Counted from the first letter of the stretch, positions 1-6,278 are shown. The stretch is 11,307 nt of DNA from Gallionellaceae bacterium (GCA_003151655.1 PLYB01000261.1:1-11307); one strand, 5' to 3'. Notes: generated by a model from the letters alone, not told the origin. Numbers and translations are program-made.

Positions 1-1220
1 ACCGGCCCGAAGATTTCTTCCTGGAAGACGCGCATTTTATTGTGGCCTTTTAACAAGGTTGGCTGAACGTAGTAGCCGCCTTTCAACTCGTTTGCGACTT
101 GAGCGCGGTCACCACCGCATAGCACCTTGGCGCCTTCCTGTTTACCGATATCGAGATACGACATAATCTTTTTCATCTGCGACTCATTGTTTTGCGCCCC
201 GACCATCGTTATCGTATCCAGCGGGTTGCCTTGCGTAATTGCCTTGATGCGCGTGAGGCAACGATCCATAAATTTGTCGTAAATTGATTCTTGGATCAGT
301 GCACGCGAAGGGCAGGTGCACACTTCGCCTTTGTTGAAGGCGAACAACACCAGACCTTCGATGGCCTTATCGAAAAAGCTGTCATCTGCTTTGGCAATAT
401 CGGCAAAGAAAATATTGGGTGATTTGCCGCCCAACTCCAGCGTAGCCGGAATCAAATTATTGGCGGCGGCTTGCGCGATCACACGACCGGTAGAGGTAGA
501 GCCGGTAAAGGCGATCTTGGCAATGCGCTTGCTGGTAGCCAGCGGATAACCGGCTTCGCGACCGTGACCGTTGACGATGTTGAGCACACCGGGTGGCAAG
601 ATGTCCGCAATCAGTTCAGCCAGAATCATGATGCTGATTGGTGTTTCCGAAGCGGGTTTCAGTACGACACAGTTACCCGCACCAATAGCCGGTGCCAGTT
701 TCCATGCCGCCATCAGGATGGGGAAATTCCACGGAATGATCTGGCCGACGACGCCCAGGGGCTCATGAAAGTGGTAAGCAACGGTGTGCTCGTCGAGGTC
801 GGAAATACCGCCTTCCTGCGCACGTAGGCAGCCCGCAAAATAGCGGAAGTGGTCGATGGTGAGCGGGATGTCGGCGGCCAGCGTTTCACGGATCGGTTTG
901 CCATTGTCGACCGTTTCGGCGTAGGCAAGAAGTTCGAGATTAGCTTCGAGCCGGTCAGCGATTTTCAGCAACATGTTGGCACGATCAGCCGGTGCGGTGC
1001 GCCCCCACTTGTCGGCGGCGGCATGCGCTGCATCGAGTGCAAGTTCAATGTCCTCTGCGCCGGAGCTGGCGGCTTTGGTATATGGCTTGCCACTGATCGG
1101 AGTAATCACGTCAAAGTATTCACCTTTGACCGGAGGAACCCATTTACCACCTATGAAATTGTCGTAATGAGTTTTGTAAGTAATCTTGGCACCAGCGGTG
1201 CCGGGGTAAGCGTAAATCAT
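1..1220 (-). CDS. NAD-dependent aldehyde dehydrogenase, ExaC/AcoD type (3' end outside window)
   Basis: Oxidises an aldehyde, probably acetaldehyde or another short aliphatic aldehyde, to the acid with NAD+ in the cytoplasm. Translating the minus strand from the ATG at 1220 gives 406 residues with no stop before the window edge; this subfamily is usually about 506 residues, so roughly 100 C-terminal residues are missing. Visible family marks are the PWNFP cofactor-binding motif, FTGSTSTGR, LELGGKSPNIFF with the general base Glu262, and FNKGEVCTCPSR with the nucleophile Cys301. The GEVCTCPSR form is typical of the ExaC/AcoD/AldB branch. The start is supported by AGGAGA at 1227-1232, six bases from the ATG. 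It is divergent from an AcoR-like activator and has a sigma-54-type promoter upstream, so aldehyde- or alcohol-dependent induction is inferred. The exact substrate cannot be read from sequence. Confidence 0.95.
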   Translation of the reverse strand, partial: MIYAYPGTAGAKITYKTHYDNFIGGKWVPPVKGEYFDVITPISGKPYTKAASSGAEDIELALDAAHAAADKWGRTAPADRANMLLKIADRLEANLELLAYAETVDNGKPIRETLAADIPLTIDHFRYFAGCLRAQEGGISDLDEHTVAYHFHEPLGVVGQIIPWNFPILMAAWKLAPAIGAGNCVVLKPASETPISIMILAELIADILPPGVLNIVNGHGREAGYPLATSKRIAKIAFTGSTSTGRVIAQAAANNLIPATLELGGKSPNIFFADIAKADDSFFDKAIEGLVLFAFNKGEVCTCPSRALIQESIYDKFMDRCLTRIKAITQGNPLDTITMVGAQNNESQMKKIMSYLDIGKQEGAKVLCGGDRAQVANELKGGYYVQPTLLKGHNKMRVFQEEIFGP

Positions 1221-1292
1221 AATTCTTCTCCTCTTTTTGTAAGTTTCGCGATTGAAAAGTTCGAAGCCATTTCGGTACTGCACTGCTTATCT

Positions 1293-1308
1293 CTCAATTA
1301 GCGTGCCA
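1293..1308 (-). promoter_or_regulatory. Putative sigma-54 (-24/-12) promoter of the aldehyde dehydrogenase
   Basis: On the minus strand the sequence reads TGGCACG, four bases, then TTGAG. The -24 element TGGCACG is an exact match to the RpoN consensus. The -12 element has TTG but A in place of the usual C, so it is imperfect. Transcription would start near 1282 and give a leader of about 60 bases before the ATG at 1220. The neighbouring gene encodes an activator with an intact GAFTGA loop, which fits. No better GG-N10-GC pair was found in this gap. Confidence 0.65.
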
Positions 1309-1318
1309 CCCAGCACTT

Positions 1319-1332
1319 ATGAGCTAGCTCAT
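1319..1332. promoter_or_regulatory. Perfect 14-base palindrome with adjoining AT-rich, IHF-like segment
   Basis: ATGAGCTAGCTCAT is its own reverse complement and lies 11 bases upstream of the -24 element. On the minus strand 1325-1337 reads AATCAA-TGAG-CTA, a near match to the IHF core WATCAA-N4-TTR, beside an AT-rich tract at 1331-1352. DNA bending by IHF between enhancer and promoter is usual at sigma-54 promoters, but this assignment is an inference from a partial match. Confidence 0.3.
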
Positions 1333-1403
1333 TGATTAAACTAAATTTAATGCAAGACATCCGTGGGGAGCCGCACACTGCGCAACGTTCCATTCCGGGA
1401 CAC

Positions 1404-1422
1404 CTGTAACAAAACGAGACAG
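1404..1422. promoter_or_regulatory. Dyad site 1, candidate activator-binding site (UAS)
   Basis: CTGTAAC, five bases, GAGACAG: the half-sites CTGTAAC and CTGTCTC share CTGTNNC. It lies about 120-140 bases upstream of the inferred sigma-54 start, a usual distance for enhancer sites of this activator class. Binding by the neighbouring regulator is inferred from position and symmetry only. Confidence 0.45.
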
Positions 1423-1437
1423 TCGGACAAATTTTCA

Positions 1438-1461
1438 TTGTGCAACTATTGCGCTGTACAA
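1438..1461. promoter_or_regulatory. Dyad site 2, candidate activator-binding site (UAS)
   Basis: Half-sites TTGTGCAAC and (reverse complement) TTGTACAGC agree at 7 of 9 positions around a six-base spacer. The centre is about 36 bases from the centre of dyad site 1, and it lies about 155-180 bases upstream of the inferred sigma-54 start. Paired inverted repeats are common for this activator class. The spacing differs from site 1, so the two may not bind the same protein. Confidence 0.4.
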
Positions 1462-1505
1462 CCATCGTCCTATACTTGCCACAAACTCGGATTGTTCATT
1501 GGAAC

Positions 1506-1551
1506 GTAGGTCGGGCTTCAGCCCGACATGTCGGGTTAAAACCCGACCTAC
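1506..1551. repeat. REP-like double-hairpin intergenic repeat
   Basis: The outer ten bases GTAGGTCGGG (1506-1515) are perfectly complementary to CCCGACCTAC (1542-1551). Inside are two smaller hairpins: GTCGGG-CTTCA-type loop-CCCGAC on the left and GTCGGG-TTAAAA-CCCGAC on the right. The motif GTAGGTCGGGCTTCAGCCCG belongs to a well-known class of dispersed proteobacterial palindromes, often linked to REP-associated tyrosine transposases (RAYT). No such transposase gene lies in this window. It sits between the candidate enhancer sites and the activator gene. Confidence 0.85.
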
Positions 1552-1629
1552 AACACATTGATTTTGTGATGCCCCAGCGGCTAATGAACAAACCGGGATA
1601 AATTGGTAGCGACAAGAGGAGGGGTTGGC

Positions 1630-3537
1630 ATGATTACGACATCACCCGCATCGGCTTTACGTCAGGCGCGCTCACATTTGCTGGCGCACGGCGACTGTCC
1701 CTCCGGCATGATTGATGAACGCATCGCCCGCTCGTGGCAGCGCAGTTTGGCTTCCGGCTTGCAGCCCACCGGCAGATTGGTCGATATCGAACATTGCAGC
1801 GGCAGCAACCTGCGCAATGCGCTTGCAGGCAACCACGATCTGCTCGCGCATTCGCGCCCCGTAATGGAGTATCTGTTCGAACAGGTACGGCATAGCCACA
1901 GCATGGTCATTCTGGCGGACAGACGCGCCACGTTGATGCACACCTTGGGTGATGTCGATTTCCTGACCAAGGCCGAGCGCGTGGCGCTGTCGTCCGGCTC
2001 TTCCTGGCAGGAGCAACATCGCGGTACCAACGCCATCGGCACGGCGTTGGCCGAAGCCAGCAGCATCGAAATTCACGGTAGCGAACACTTTCTCGAACGC
2101 AACGGCTTTCTCACTTGTGCCGCCGCGCCCATCATGTCGGCCAATGGCGAATTAATGGGCGTTATCGATATTTCCGGCGATCAGCGCAGCCGTCATCCGC
2201 ACACGCTTGGGTTGGTCAGCATGGCCGCGCGCATGATCGAAAACCGGCTGGTTATTGCCGCCTGTCGCCACCACATCCGTCTGCATTTGCATGCCCAGCC
2301 GGAAGGGATCGGCAGCGTTGCCGAAGGCATTATTGCGCTGTCGGAAGACGGCTGGATCGTGGGAGCTAACCGCAGTGGCTTGGCGCTGCTTCACCTCGCG
2401 CCCCCCGATCTGGGCACCCTTCCGCTCGGCCGAATTATCGATGTGCATCTCGACGATTTGCTCTCACGCCACAAACGCCACCCCGACTTGCCGATACAAA
2501 TACATCTGTACGACGGTACCGCGCTGTTTGTGCAAGTGCATGCCGAACACACCGCGCAGATTATTGCGCCGGCTGCGATGTCTGTCCCGATGCCGGATGA
2601 CGCGCTTAGCAGCCTCGATACCGGCGATGCGCGCTGGCATAGCGCCACCGACAAAGCACGGCGCATCGCGGGCAAGCCGATTCCGCTATTGATCCACGGC
2701 GAATCGGGCGTCGGCAAAGAATTATTCGCCCGTGCCGTGCACGACAGCGGCCCGCGCCACAAAGGCCCCTTTGTCGCTATCAACTGTGCGGCGCTGCCGG
2801 AAAATTTGATTGAAGCAGAATTGTTCGGTTATGCGCCGGGCGCTTTTACCGGCGCACGCCGCGAAGGGAATCCGGGGCGCTTGCGCGAGGCTCACGGTGG
2901 TACACTTTTTCTGGACGAAATCGGCGACATGCCGCTTCCCATGCAAACCCGTTTGCTGCGCGTGTTGCAAGAACGCCAAGTCACTCCACTCGGCGGCGGT
3001 CGCCCGGTCGATGTCGATTTCGCGTTGATTTGCGCCACACACTGCAAGTTGCGCGAAGAAGCGGACAAAGGCAGCTTCCGCAGCGATCTGTATTACCGCA
3101 TCAACGGCCTCACGCTAACGCTGCCCGCATTGCGCGAGCGCAATGATTTTCAGGCGCTCACCGAGCGCATGCTGGCTGACATCAATCCAGATCGTAGTAT
3201 CTATCTCGCGCCCGCCCTGCTTGCGCAGCTAAGCAGGCATCCGTGGCCCGGCAACTTGCGCCAGTTCGCCAGTATGTTGCGCACTGCCAGCGCCATGCTC
3301 AACCCGAATGAAGACTGCATCAACTGGCCGCACCTGCCCGACGATTTAATCGAAGAACTCCACGCAATACCGCAACAGGAAAAATTGGCTGTCGCAGCAC
3401 GCATACCGCAAAATCTCAAAGAACTTTCCCTTGCCGCGATCCAGCAGACACTGGAAAATAATCGCGGCAATATCTCGGCTGCCGCACGCCAACTCGGCAT
3501 CAGCCGGCAGACGCTATATCGTAAACTGAATAGTTAA
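1630..3537 (+). CDS. Sigma-54-dependent activator, AcoR-like (GAF - AAA+ - Fis HTH)
   Basis: Enhancer-binding activator of RpoN RNA polymerase, 635 residues. The N-terminal part (about 80-210) looks like the GAF sensor of AcoR-type proteins, followed by a PAS-like stretch (about 228-300). The AAA+ domain has Walker A GESGVGKE (357-364), the sigma-54 contact loop GAFTGA (404-409), Walker B LFLDEIGD (426-433) and WPGNLRQ (539-545). The C-terminal Fis-type helix-turn-helix covers about 614-633. All motifs needed for ATP-driven open-complex formation are intact. I chose the ATG at 1630 over the TTG at 1603 because a perfect AGGAGG (1617-1622) lies seven bases before it, while nothing comparable precedes 1603. 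Divergence from the aldehyde dehydrogenase suggests it controls that gene in response to an aldehyde, alcohol or acetoin-like effector; the effector is inferred. Confidence 0.93.
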   Translation: MITTSPASALRQARSHLLAHGDCPSGMIDERIARSWQRSLASGLQPTGRLVDIEHCSGSNLRNALAGNHDLLAHSRPVMEYLFEQVRHSHSMVILADRRATLMHTLGDVDFLTKAERVALSSGSSWQEQHRGTNAIGTALAEASSIEIHGSEHFLERNGFLTCAAAPIMSANGELMGVIDISGDQRSRHPHTLGLVSMAARMIENRLVIAACRHHIRLHLHAQPEGIGSVAEGIIALSEDGWIVGANRSGLALLHLAPPDLGTLPLGRIIDVHLDDLLSRHKRHPDLPIQIHLYDGTALFVQVHAEHTAQIIAPAAMSVPMPDDALSSLDTGDARWHSATDKARRIAGKPIPLLIHGESGVGKELFARAVHDSGPRHKGPFVAINCAALPENLIEAELFGYAPGAFTGARREGNPGRLREAHGGTLFLDEIGDMPLPMQTRLLRVLQERQVTPLGGGRPVDVDFALICATHCKLREEADKGSFRSDLYYRINGLTLTLPALRERNDFQALTERMLADINPDRSIYLAPALLAQLSRHPWPGNLRQFASMLRTASAMLNPNEDCINWPHLPDDLIEELHAIPQQEKLAVAARIPQNLKELSLAAIQQTLENNRGNISAAARQLGISRQTLYRKLNS

Positions 3538-3552
3538 GGCAACCGCCGGTAA

Positions 3553-3846
3553 AATATACTCAGCCGAGAAAGCTACCAACCGGAACAAAGTCTGAGCGTG
3601 CATGTATTTGCTGACTTCTACGGTGTGCCCGAAGATGCCGCCACCGGCAGCGCCTGCGGCAACCTTGCCGCGTATCTGGTGCACCATCAATATTTTGGCT
3701 CGGCGAATTTGGATGTCTTGGCCGGGCAAGGTTATGAAATAGGACGACCTTCCACACTGGCATTGCGCGCGCATGAAAACAAAAATGGCACTGAGATATT
3801 GGTGGGCGGCAGCATGGTTGATGTGGCGGAAGGAATTTGGGGCTAG
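3553..3846 (+). pseudogene. C-terminal fragment of a PhzF-family isomerase-like gene
   Basis: The open frame encodes FADFYGVPEDAATGSACGNLAAYL followed by EIGRPSTLALRA and ends VGGSMVDVAEGIWG. This is the C-terminal third of PhzF-family proteins (diaminopimelate-epimerase fold), which are normally about 260-300 residues. Only about 82-97 residues remain, and the N-terminal domain is absent: an in-frame stop lies at 3550-3552, and the activator gene ends only 15 bases upstream of 3553. The GTG at 3598 is the only plausible start and has no good ribosome site. The catalytic glutamate of PhzF lies in the missing half, so I call it a decayed remnant, probably left by a deletion that brought the activator gene next to it. 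Confidence 0.8.
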
Positions 3847-3933
3847 CCGAAAATTGCTACAATCAGCCCATAGTCAAAACGTTCCAACGTGTGGATATTT
3901 TGATTAACCATTTAACGTTACGGAGTAACTCTC

Positions 3934-4332
3934 ATGCATAAAGGTAGCTGTCTTTGCGGGGCTGTGGAATATGAAATTACCGGCGCACTCGGCCCGATTG
4001 TGTTTTGCCACTGCTCGCGCTGCCGCAAAGCGAACGGCACGGCCTACGCCGCTGTATCGCCAGTCGCTGATGCCAACTTCCGCTTCGTAAAGGGAGAAGA
4101 GATGTTGCGCGACTATCGCAACGCGGCGGGAGTACACCGTATTTTCTGCGGCAACTGCGGCTCGCCCATCATCGGTAGGCGTGAAAACGCACCTGAAACA
4201 GTACGAGTACGCATCGGCACACTGGATACTCCGGTGGAGGCAAAAGTGTCCGCTCACATCTTCGTCGGATCAAAAGCCGATTGGGATGAAATTCACGATG
4301 ATGCGCCGCAGTATGAAGAGTGGCCTTCGTAG
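3934..4332 (+). CDS. GFA/CENP-V-family zinc protein
   Basis: A 132-residue protein of the glutathione-dependent formaldehyde-activating (Gfa/CENP-V) fold. All seven cysteines of the family are present: C6 and C8 with C72 and C75 would hold the structural zinc, and C25, C27 and C30 (motif CHCSRC) the second zinc site. Members bind glutathione or small thiol adducts, but most have unknown substrates, and true formaldehyde activation is not shown for short homologues like this one. The start ATG is preceded by GGAG (3922-3925) at good spacing. The GGA lies in the loop of a small GTTAC-GGA-GTAAC inverted repeat (3917-3929). It is the first gene of a compact plus-strand cluster; the next start is four bases after its stop. 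Confidence 0.9.
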   Translation: MHKGSCLCGAVEYEITGALGPIVFCHCSRCRKANGTAYAAVSPVADANFRFVKGEEMLRDYRNAAGVHRIFCGNCGSPIIGRRENAPETVRVRIGTLDTPVEAKVSAHIFVGSKADWDEIHDDAPQYEEWPS

Positions 4333-4336
4333 AGAT

Positions 4337-4951
4337 ATGAACAAGACCGCATTTACTTCAGCCAGCGATGTTGTCAATTACTGTCATCCCGACATTACAA
4401 AATTGGCCGCTGATCTGCTCAATAATTCTGCCGAAGCTACCGCGAAAAATTGCTTTGAATGGGTGCGCGACAACATACAACACTCCATCGACTTCAAACG
4501 CGAAGAGACACCTTACATCGCTTCCGACGTGCTGGCGGTGGGAACCGGATTTTGCACGGCAAAAAGTCATCTGCTGGTTGCGTTGTTGCGTGCCAACAAA
4601 ATCCCCGCCGGATTCTGCTATCAGCGCCTGACCTTCGACGGCCCCAAGCCGCCGTATTGTTTGCATGGATTTATCGCTGTCTGGTTAGACGGTCACGGAT
4701 GGTACCGTTGCGATGCGCGCGGCAACAGCAAGCCGGAGATTCACTGCGAATTCGCCCCCGGACATGAAACCCTTGCTTACCCGATACAATACGCGGGCGA
4801 ATGCACCTACCCAGAAATATGGGCGGAGCCGTGGCCGGGATTGATTCGGGCGAATCGAGAATTGAAGCTGGCATCAGATTACCTGAGCAAGCCGATTGAT
4901 ATTATTCCGCCGTTGGCAGATCAGCATCTGTGCCGGGTAACGATAGGTTAA
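4337..4951 (+). CDS. Transglutaminase-like cysteine hydrolase family protein
   Basis: A 204-residue protein with the transglutaminase-like (papain-fold) core. The presumed triad is Cys73 in GTGFCTAKSHLL, His110 in YCLHGFIAVWL and Asp126 in WYRCDARGN, all in the usual order and spacing. Bacterial single-domain members act as proteases, peptidases or amide hydrolases; the substrate is unknown. There is no signal peptide, so it should be cytoplasmic. I chose the ATG at 4337, four bases after the upstream stop, which implies translational coupling. An in-frame ATG at 4313 is possible but overlaps the upstream gene, and the frame runs open further upstream only by chance. The nearest ribosome-site-like sequence is weak (GAAGAG, 4315-4320). 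Confidence 0.85.
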   Translation: MNKTAFTSASDVVNYCHPDITKLAADLLNNSAEATAKNCFEWVRDNIQHSIDFKREETPYIASDVLAVGTGFCTAKSHLLVALLRANKIPAGFCYQRLTFDGPKPPYCLHGFIAVWLDGHGWYRCDARGNSKPEIHCEFAPGHETLAYPIQYAGECTYPEIWAEPWPGLIRANRELKLASDYLSKPIDIIPPLADQHLCRVTIG

Positions 4952-4976
4952 TCCCACAAAAAAGTCAGGAGTCACC

Positions 4977-5366
4977 ATGCCACTCGCAAAAATTGAAGTC
5001 CGCAAAAGCTGGCCTCCTGCCCAAGTGCAGGCACTCATCGAAGCCATCTACTCAGCGCAACGCGATGCTTTGCAACTTCCCGAACACGACCGGCAGATTC
5101 GCTACATCGAACACAGACCGGAACACTTTCACGTTCCACCCGGCAAGAGCGAGAATTACACGCTCGTCGAAATCACGTTATTTGCCGGTCGCAGCATTGC
5201 AGCAAAGCGCGCACTCTACCAAGCCATCGTGAAGAATCTCGGTGCGCTCGGCATAACGCCTGATGATGTCTTCATCGTACTCAACGAAGTCGCGCTGGAG
5301 AATTGGGGGATTCGGGGTGGCATACCGGCTTCAGAAGTTGAACTGGATTTTAAGGTAAATATTTAG
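4977..5366 (+). CDS. Tautomerase-superfamily protein (Tautomerase_2 / cis-CaaD/MSAD-like)
   Basis: A 129-residue member of the 4-oxalocrotonate tautomerase superfamily in its fused, longer form. Pro2 becomes the N-terminal catalytic proline after loss of Met. A conserved core includes ENYTLVEITLFAGRS (60-73, with Arg72) and the C-terminal block VLNEVALENWGIRGG (101-115). Relatives decarboxylate malonate semialdehyde, dehalogenate haloacrylates or tautomerise keto acids; most have no known physiological substrate. The start is well placed after AGGAG (4968-4972). It is the third gene of the plus-strand cluster, 25 bases after the transglutaminase-like gene. Its stop codon overlaps the stop of the convergent vapC remnant. 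Confidence 0.88.
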   Translation: MPLAKIEVRKSWPPAQVQALIEAIYSAQRDALQLPEHDRQIRYIEHRPEHFHVPPGKSENYTLVEITLFAGRSIAAKRALYQAIVKNLGALGITPDDVFIVLNEVALENWGIRGGIPASEVELDFKVNI

Positions 5367-5837
5367 CCAACCCAATTCTCAACCTTTAAGCCCTGCACTC
5401 GCTTGAACTCTGCCACATTGTTGGTCACCAGAATAAGCTTGTCCGCAAGCGCATGGGCAGCGATCCACAGATCGTTATTTCCGATAGTCTTGCCACTAGC
5501 TTGCAGATGCTGACGGATTTTCCCGTAGTGTATGGAGGTGCGCTCGTCCAACGGTAGTACGGGGATTAAAGAGATCAGGTGCTCCAGAATCTGCCGAGTC
5601 TCTTTTGGTTTTGAACTTTTCTCTGCGCCGAAGCAGAGTTCGCCGTAGGTGATAGAGGACATGGCGACGGAACAGCTCGCACTGCGTGTCGAGATGTCGG
5701 ATGCAGAGTTCGCCGTAGGTGATAGAGGACATGGCGACTCTGCCGGGCGGCAGTTTGGAGAAACGCGCCAGTACTTCGGCTGGACGATGGTTCTTGATGT
5801 AGATGCAGATGTTGGTATCGAGCAGATAGCGCGGCAT
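5363..5837 (-). pseudogene. vapC: VapC PIN-domain toxin, broken by a 70-base insertion
   Basis: VapC toxins are Mg2+-dependent PIN-domain ribonucleases. From the ATG at 5837, reading MPRYLLDTNICIYI, the frame runs through MSSITYGELC to 5703, exactly 45 codons. The next 70 bases repeat the last 36 bases and add 34 others, which shifts the frame. The rest of the toxin (FGAEKSS to the stop at 5363, 89 residues) is in another frame. Removing the 70 bases gives a continuous 134-residue protein, a normal VapC length, with the acidic residues D7, E43, D99 and the TNN motif near 115-117. As it stands the product is a 113-residue chimera ending at 5496, or a C-terminal piece from the ATG at 5662 that lacks D7; neither should be active. 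It follows vapB by two bases and its stop overlaps that of the convergent tautomerase gene. Confidence 0.9.
5633..5738. repeat. 36-base direct repeat inside vapC
   Basis: The bases at 5633-5668 and 5703-5738 are identical over 36 positions; each begins GCAGAGTTCG and ends ATGGCGAC on the plus strand. They are separated by 34 bases (5669-5702) that are not part of a normal vapC and whose origin I do not recognise. The period is 70 bases, not a multiple of three, hence the frameshift. A partial duplication by slippage, recombination with a paralogous vapC, or an assembly error could each explain it. Confidence 0.95.
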
Positions 5838-5839
5838 GA

Positions 5840-6067
5840 CTACAGCCCGGCGCGCTCTTGTGGCAGACTATCTTCGCGTTCCGCCATGAAATCTGTCGGC
5901 AGCGAAGCCAACAGATGGAAGGCGTGCTCCAGTGTTTTGGCTTTTTTACGCAGCACCAGTTCGTCATCCCTGCGGAAAATTTCCACTTCGTCGGTATCGA
6001 ACTGAAACTCCGCCGGAATTCTGACCGCCTGCGAGTTGCCGCTTTTAAATACTTTGGCTGTACGCAT
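5840..6067 (-). CDS. vapB: VapB antitoxin (AbrB/SpoVT-type DNA-binding fold)
   Basis: A 75-residue antitoxin. The N-terminal half contains KVFKSGNSQAVRIP (5-18), the hallmark of the swapped-hairpin AbrB/MazE-like fold that binds the operator. The C-terminal half (about 41-72, FHLLASLP and DFMAERED) would wrap around the VapC toxin and block its active site. VapB normally represses its own operon, with VapC as co-repressor. The coding sequence is intact even though the downstream toxin is broken, so this may be an orphan antitoxin able only to autoregulate or to neutralise another VapC. The ribosome site is weak. Confidence 0.92.
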   Translation of the reverse strand: MRTAKVFKSGNSQAVRIPAEFQFDTDEVEIFRRDDELVLRKKAKTLEHAFHLLASLPTDFMAEREDSLPQERAGL

Positions 6068-6083
6068 GATTTAGGCTTTCTAA

Positions 6084-6125
6084 ATGTATTTACATGAAGT
6101 ATATACATATGGGTGATTAATGCAA
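6084..6125 (-). promoter_or_regulatory. vapB promoter overlapped by a VapB operator palindrome
   Basis: The plus strand at 6085-6107 reads TGTATTTAC, five bases, GTATATACA; 8 of 9 half-site bases match, and one further base pair (6084/6108) extends the symmetry. On the minus strand a promoter TTGCAT (6120-6125), 16-base spacer, TATACT (6098-6103) places the -10 box inside the palindrome. This is the layout expected for autorepression by VapB(C). The operator role is inferred from position and symmetry. Confidence 0.75.
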
Positions 6126-6232
6126 GCCAGAGGTCTTTATCTCCCATCTGTAACAACTTTCAGGGAAAACATTCACATCTAGTCGCGCAATGAATTCGAC
6201 AATGGCATACTGAACGCATAAACAGTCTCAGC

Positions 6233-6260
6233 TTGTTTGCGGTTTCGCCGTACCTATAAT
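6233..6260 (+). promoter_or_regulatory. Sigma-70-type promoter of the DUF2461 gene
   Basis: TTGTTT (6233-6238), a 16-base spacer and a perfect TATAAT (6255-6260). The start would be near 6267, giving a very short leader of about 12 bases that still includes the AAAGGGG ribosome site before the ATG at 6279. Confidence 0.65.
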
Positions 6261-6278
6261 TAACAGAAAGGGGCAGTC

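Larger units (their letters stand above)
1221..1629. other. Divergent regulatory region between aldehyde dehydrogenase and activator
   Basis: This 409-base non-coding gap holds, from left to right, the dehydrogenase ribosome site, a sigma-54-type promoter facing left, a 14-base palindrome, two dyad sites, a GTTC-N4-GAAC inverted repeat (1494-1505), a REP-like double hairpin and the activator's ribosome site. A weak sigma-70-like pair TTGATT (1558-1563) and TAATGA (1582-1587) with an 18-base spacer could serve the activator gene. I see no convincing coding sequence here. Confidence 0.7.

Noticed and set aside
316..1301. Several plus-strand open frames across the first 1.3 kb
   Set aside because: They are shadows of the aldehyde dehydrogenase on the opposite strand, which has a complete set of family motifs and a good ribosome site.
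1603..1629. TTG at 1603 as start of the AcoR-like activator
   Set aside because: A perfect AGGAGG lies seven bases before the ATG at 1630, and it would fall inside the longer version's coding sequence; the extra nine residues look like the translated ribosome site.
5633..5738. CRISPR array or tandem-repeat locus
   Set aside because: There are only two copies of the repeat, and they are explained by a duplication inside vapC; no cas gene is present.
5575..6156. 193-residue minus-strand open frame overlapping vapB and vapC
   Set aside because: It is out of frame with both vapB and the N-terminal part of vapC, has no recognisable domain, and exists only because the insertion mixes frames.
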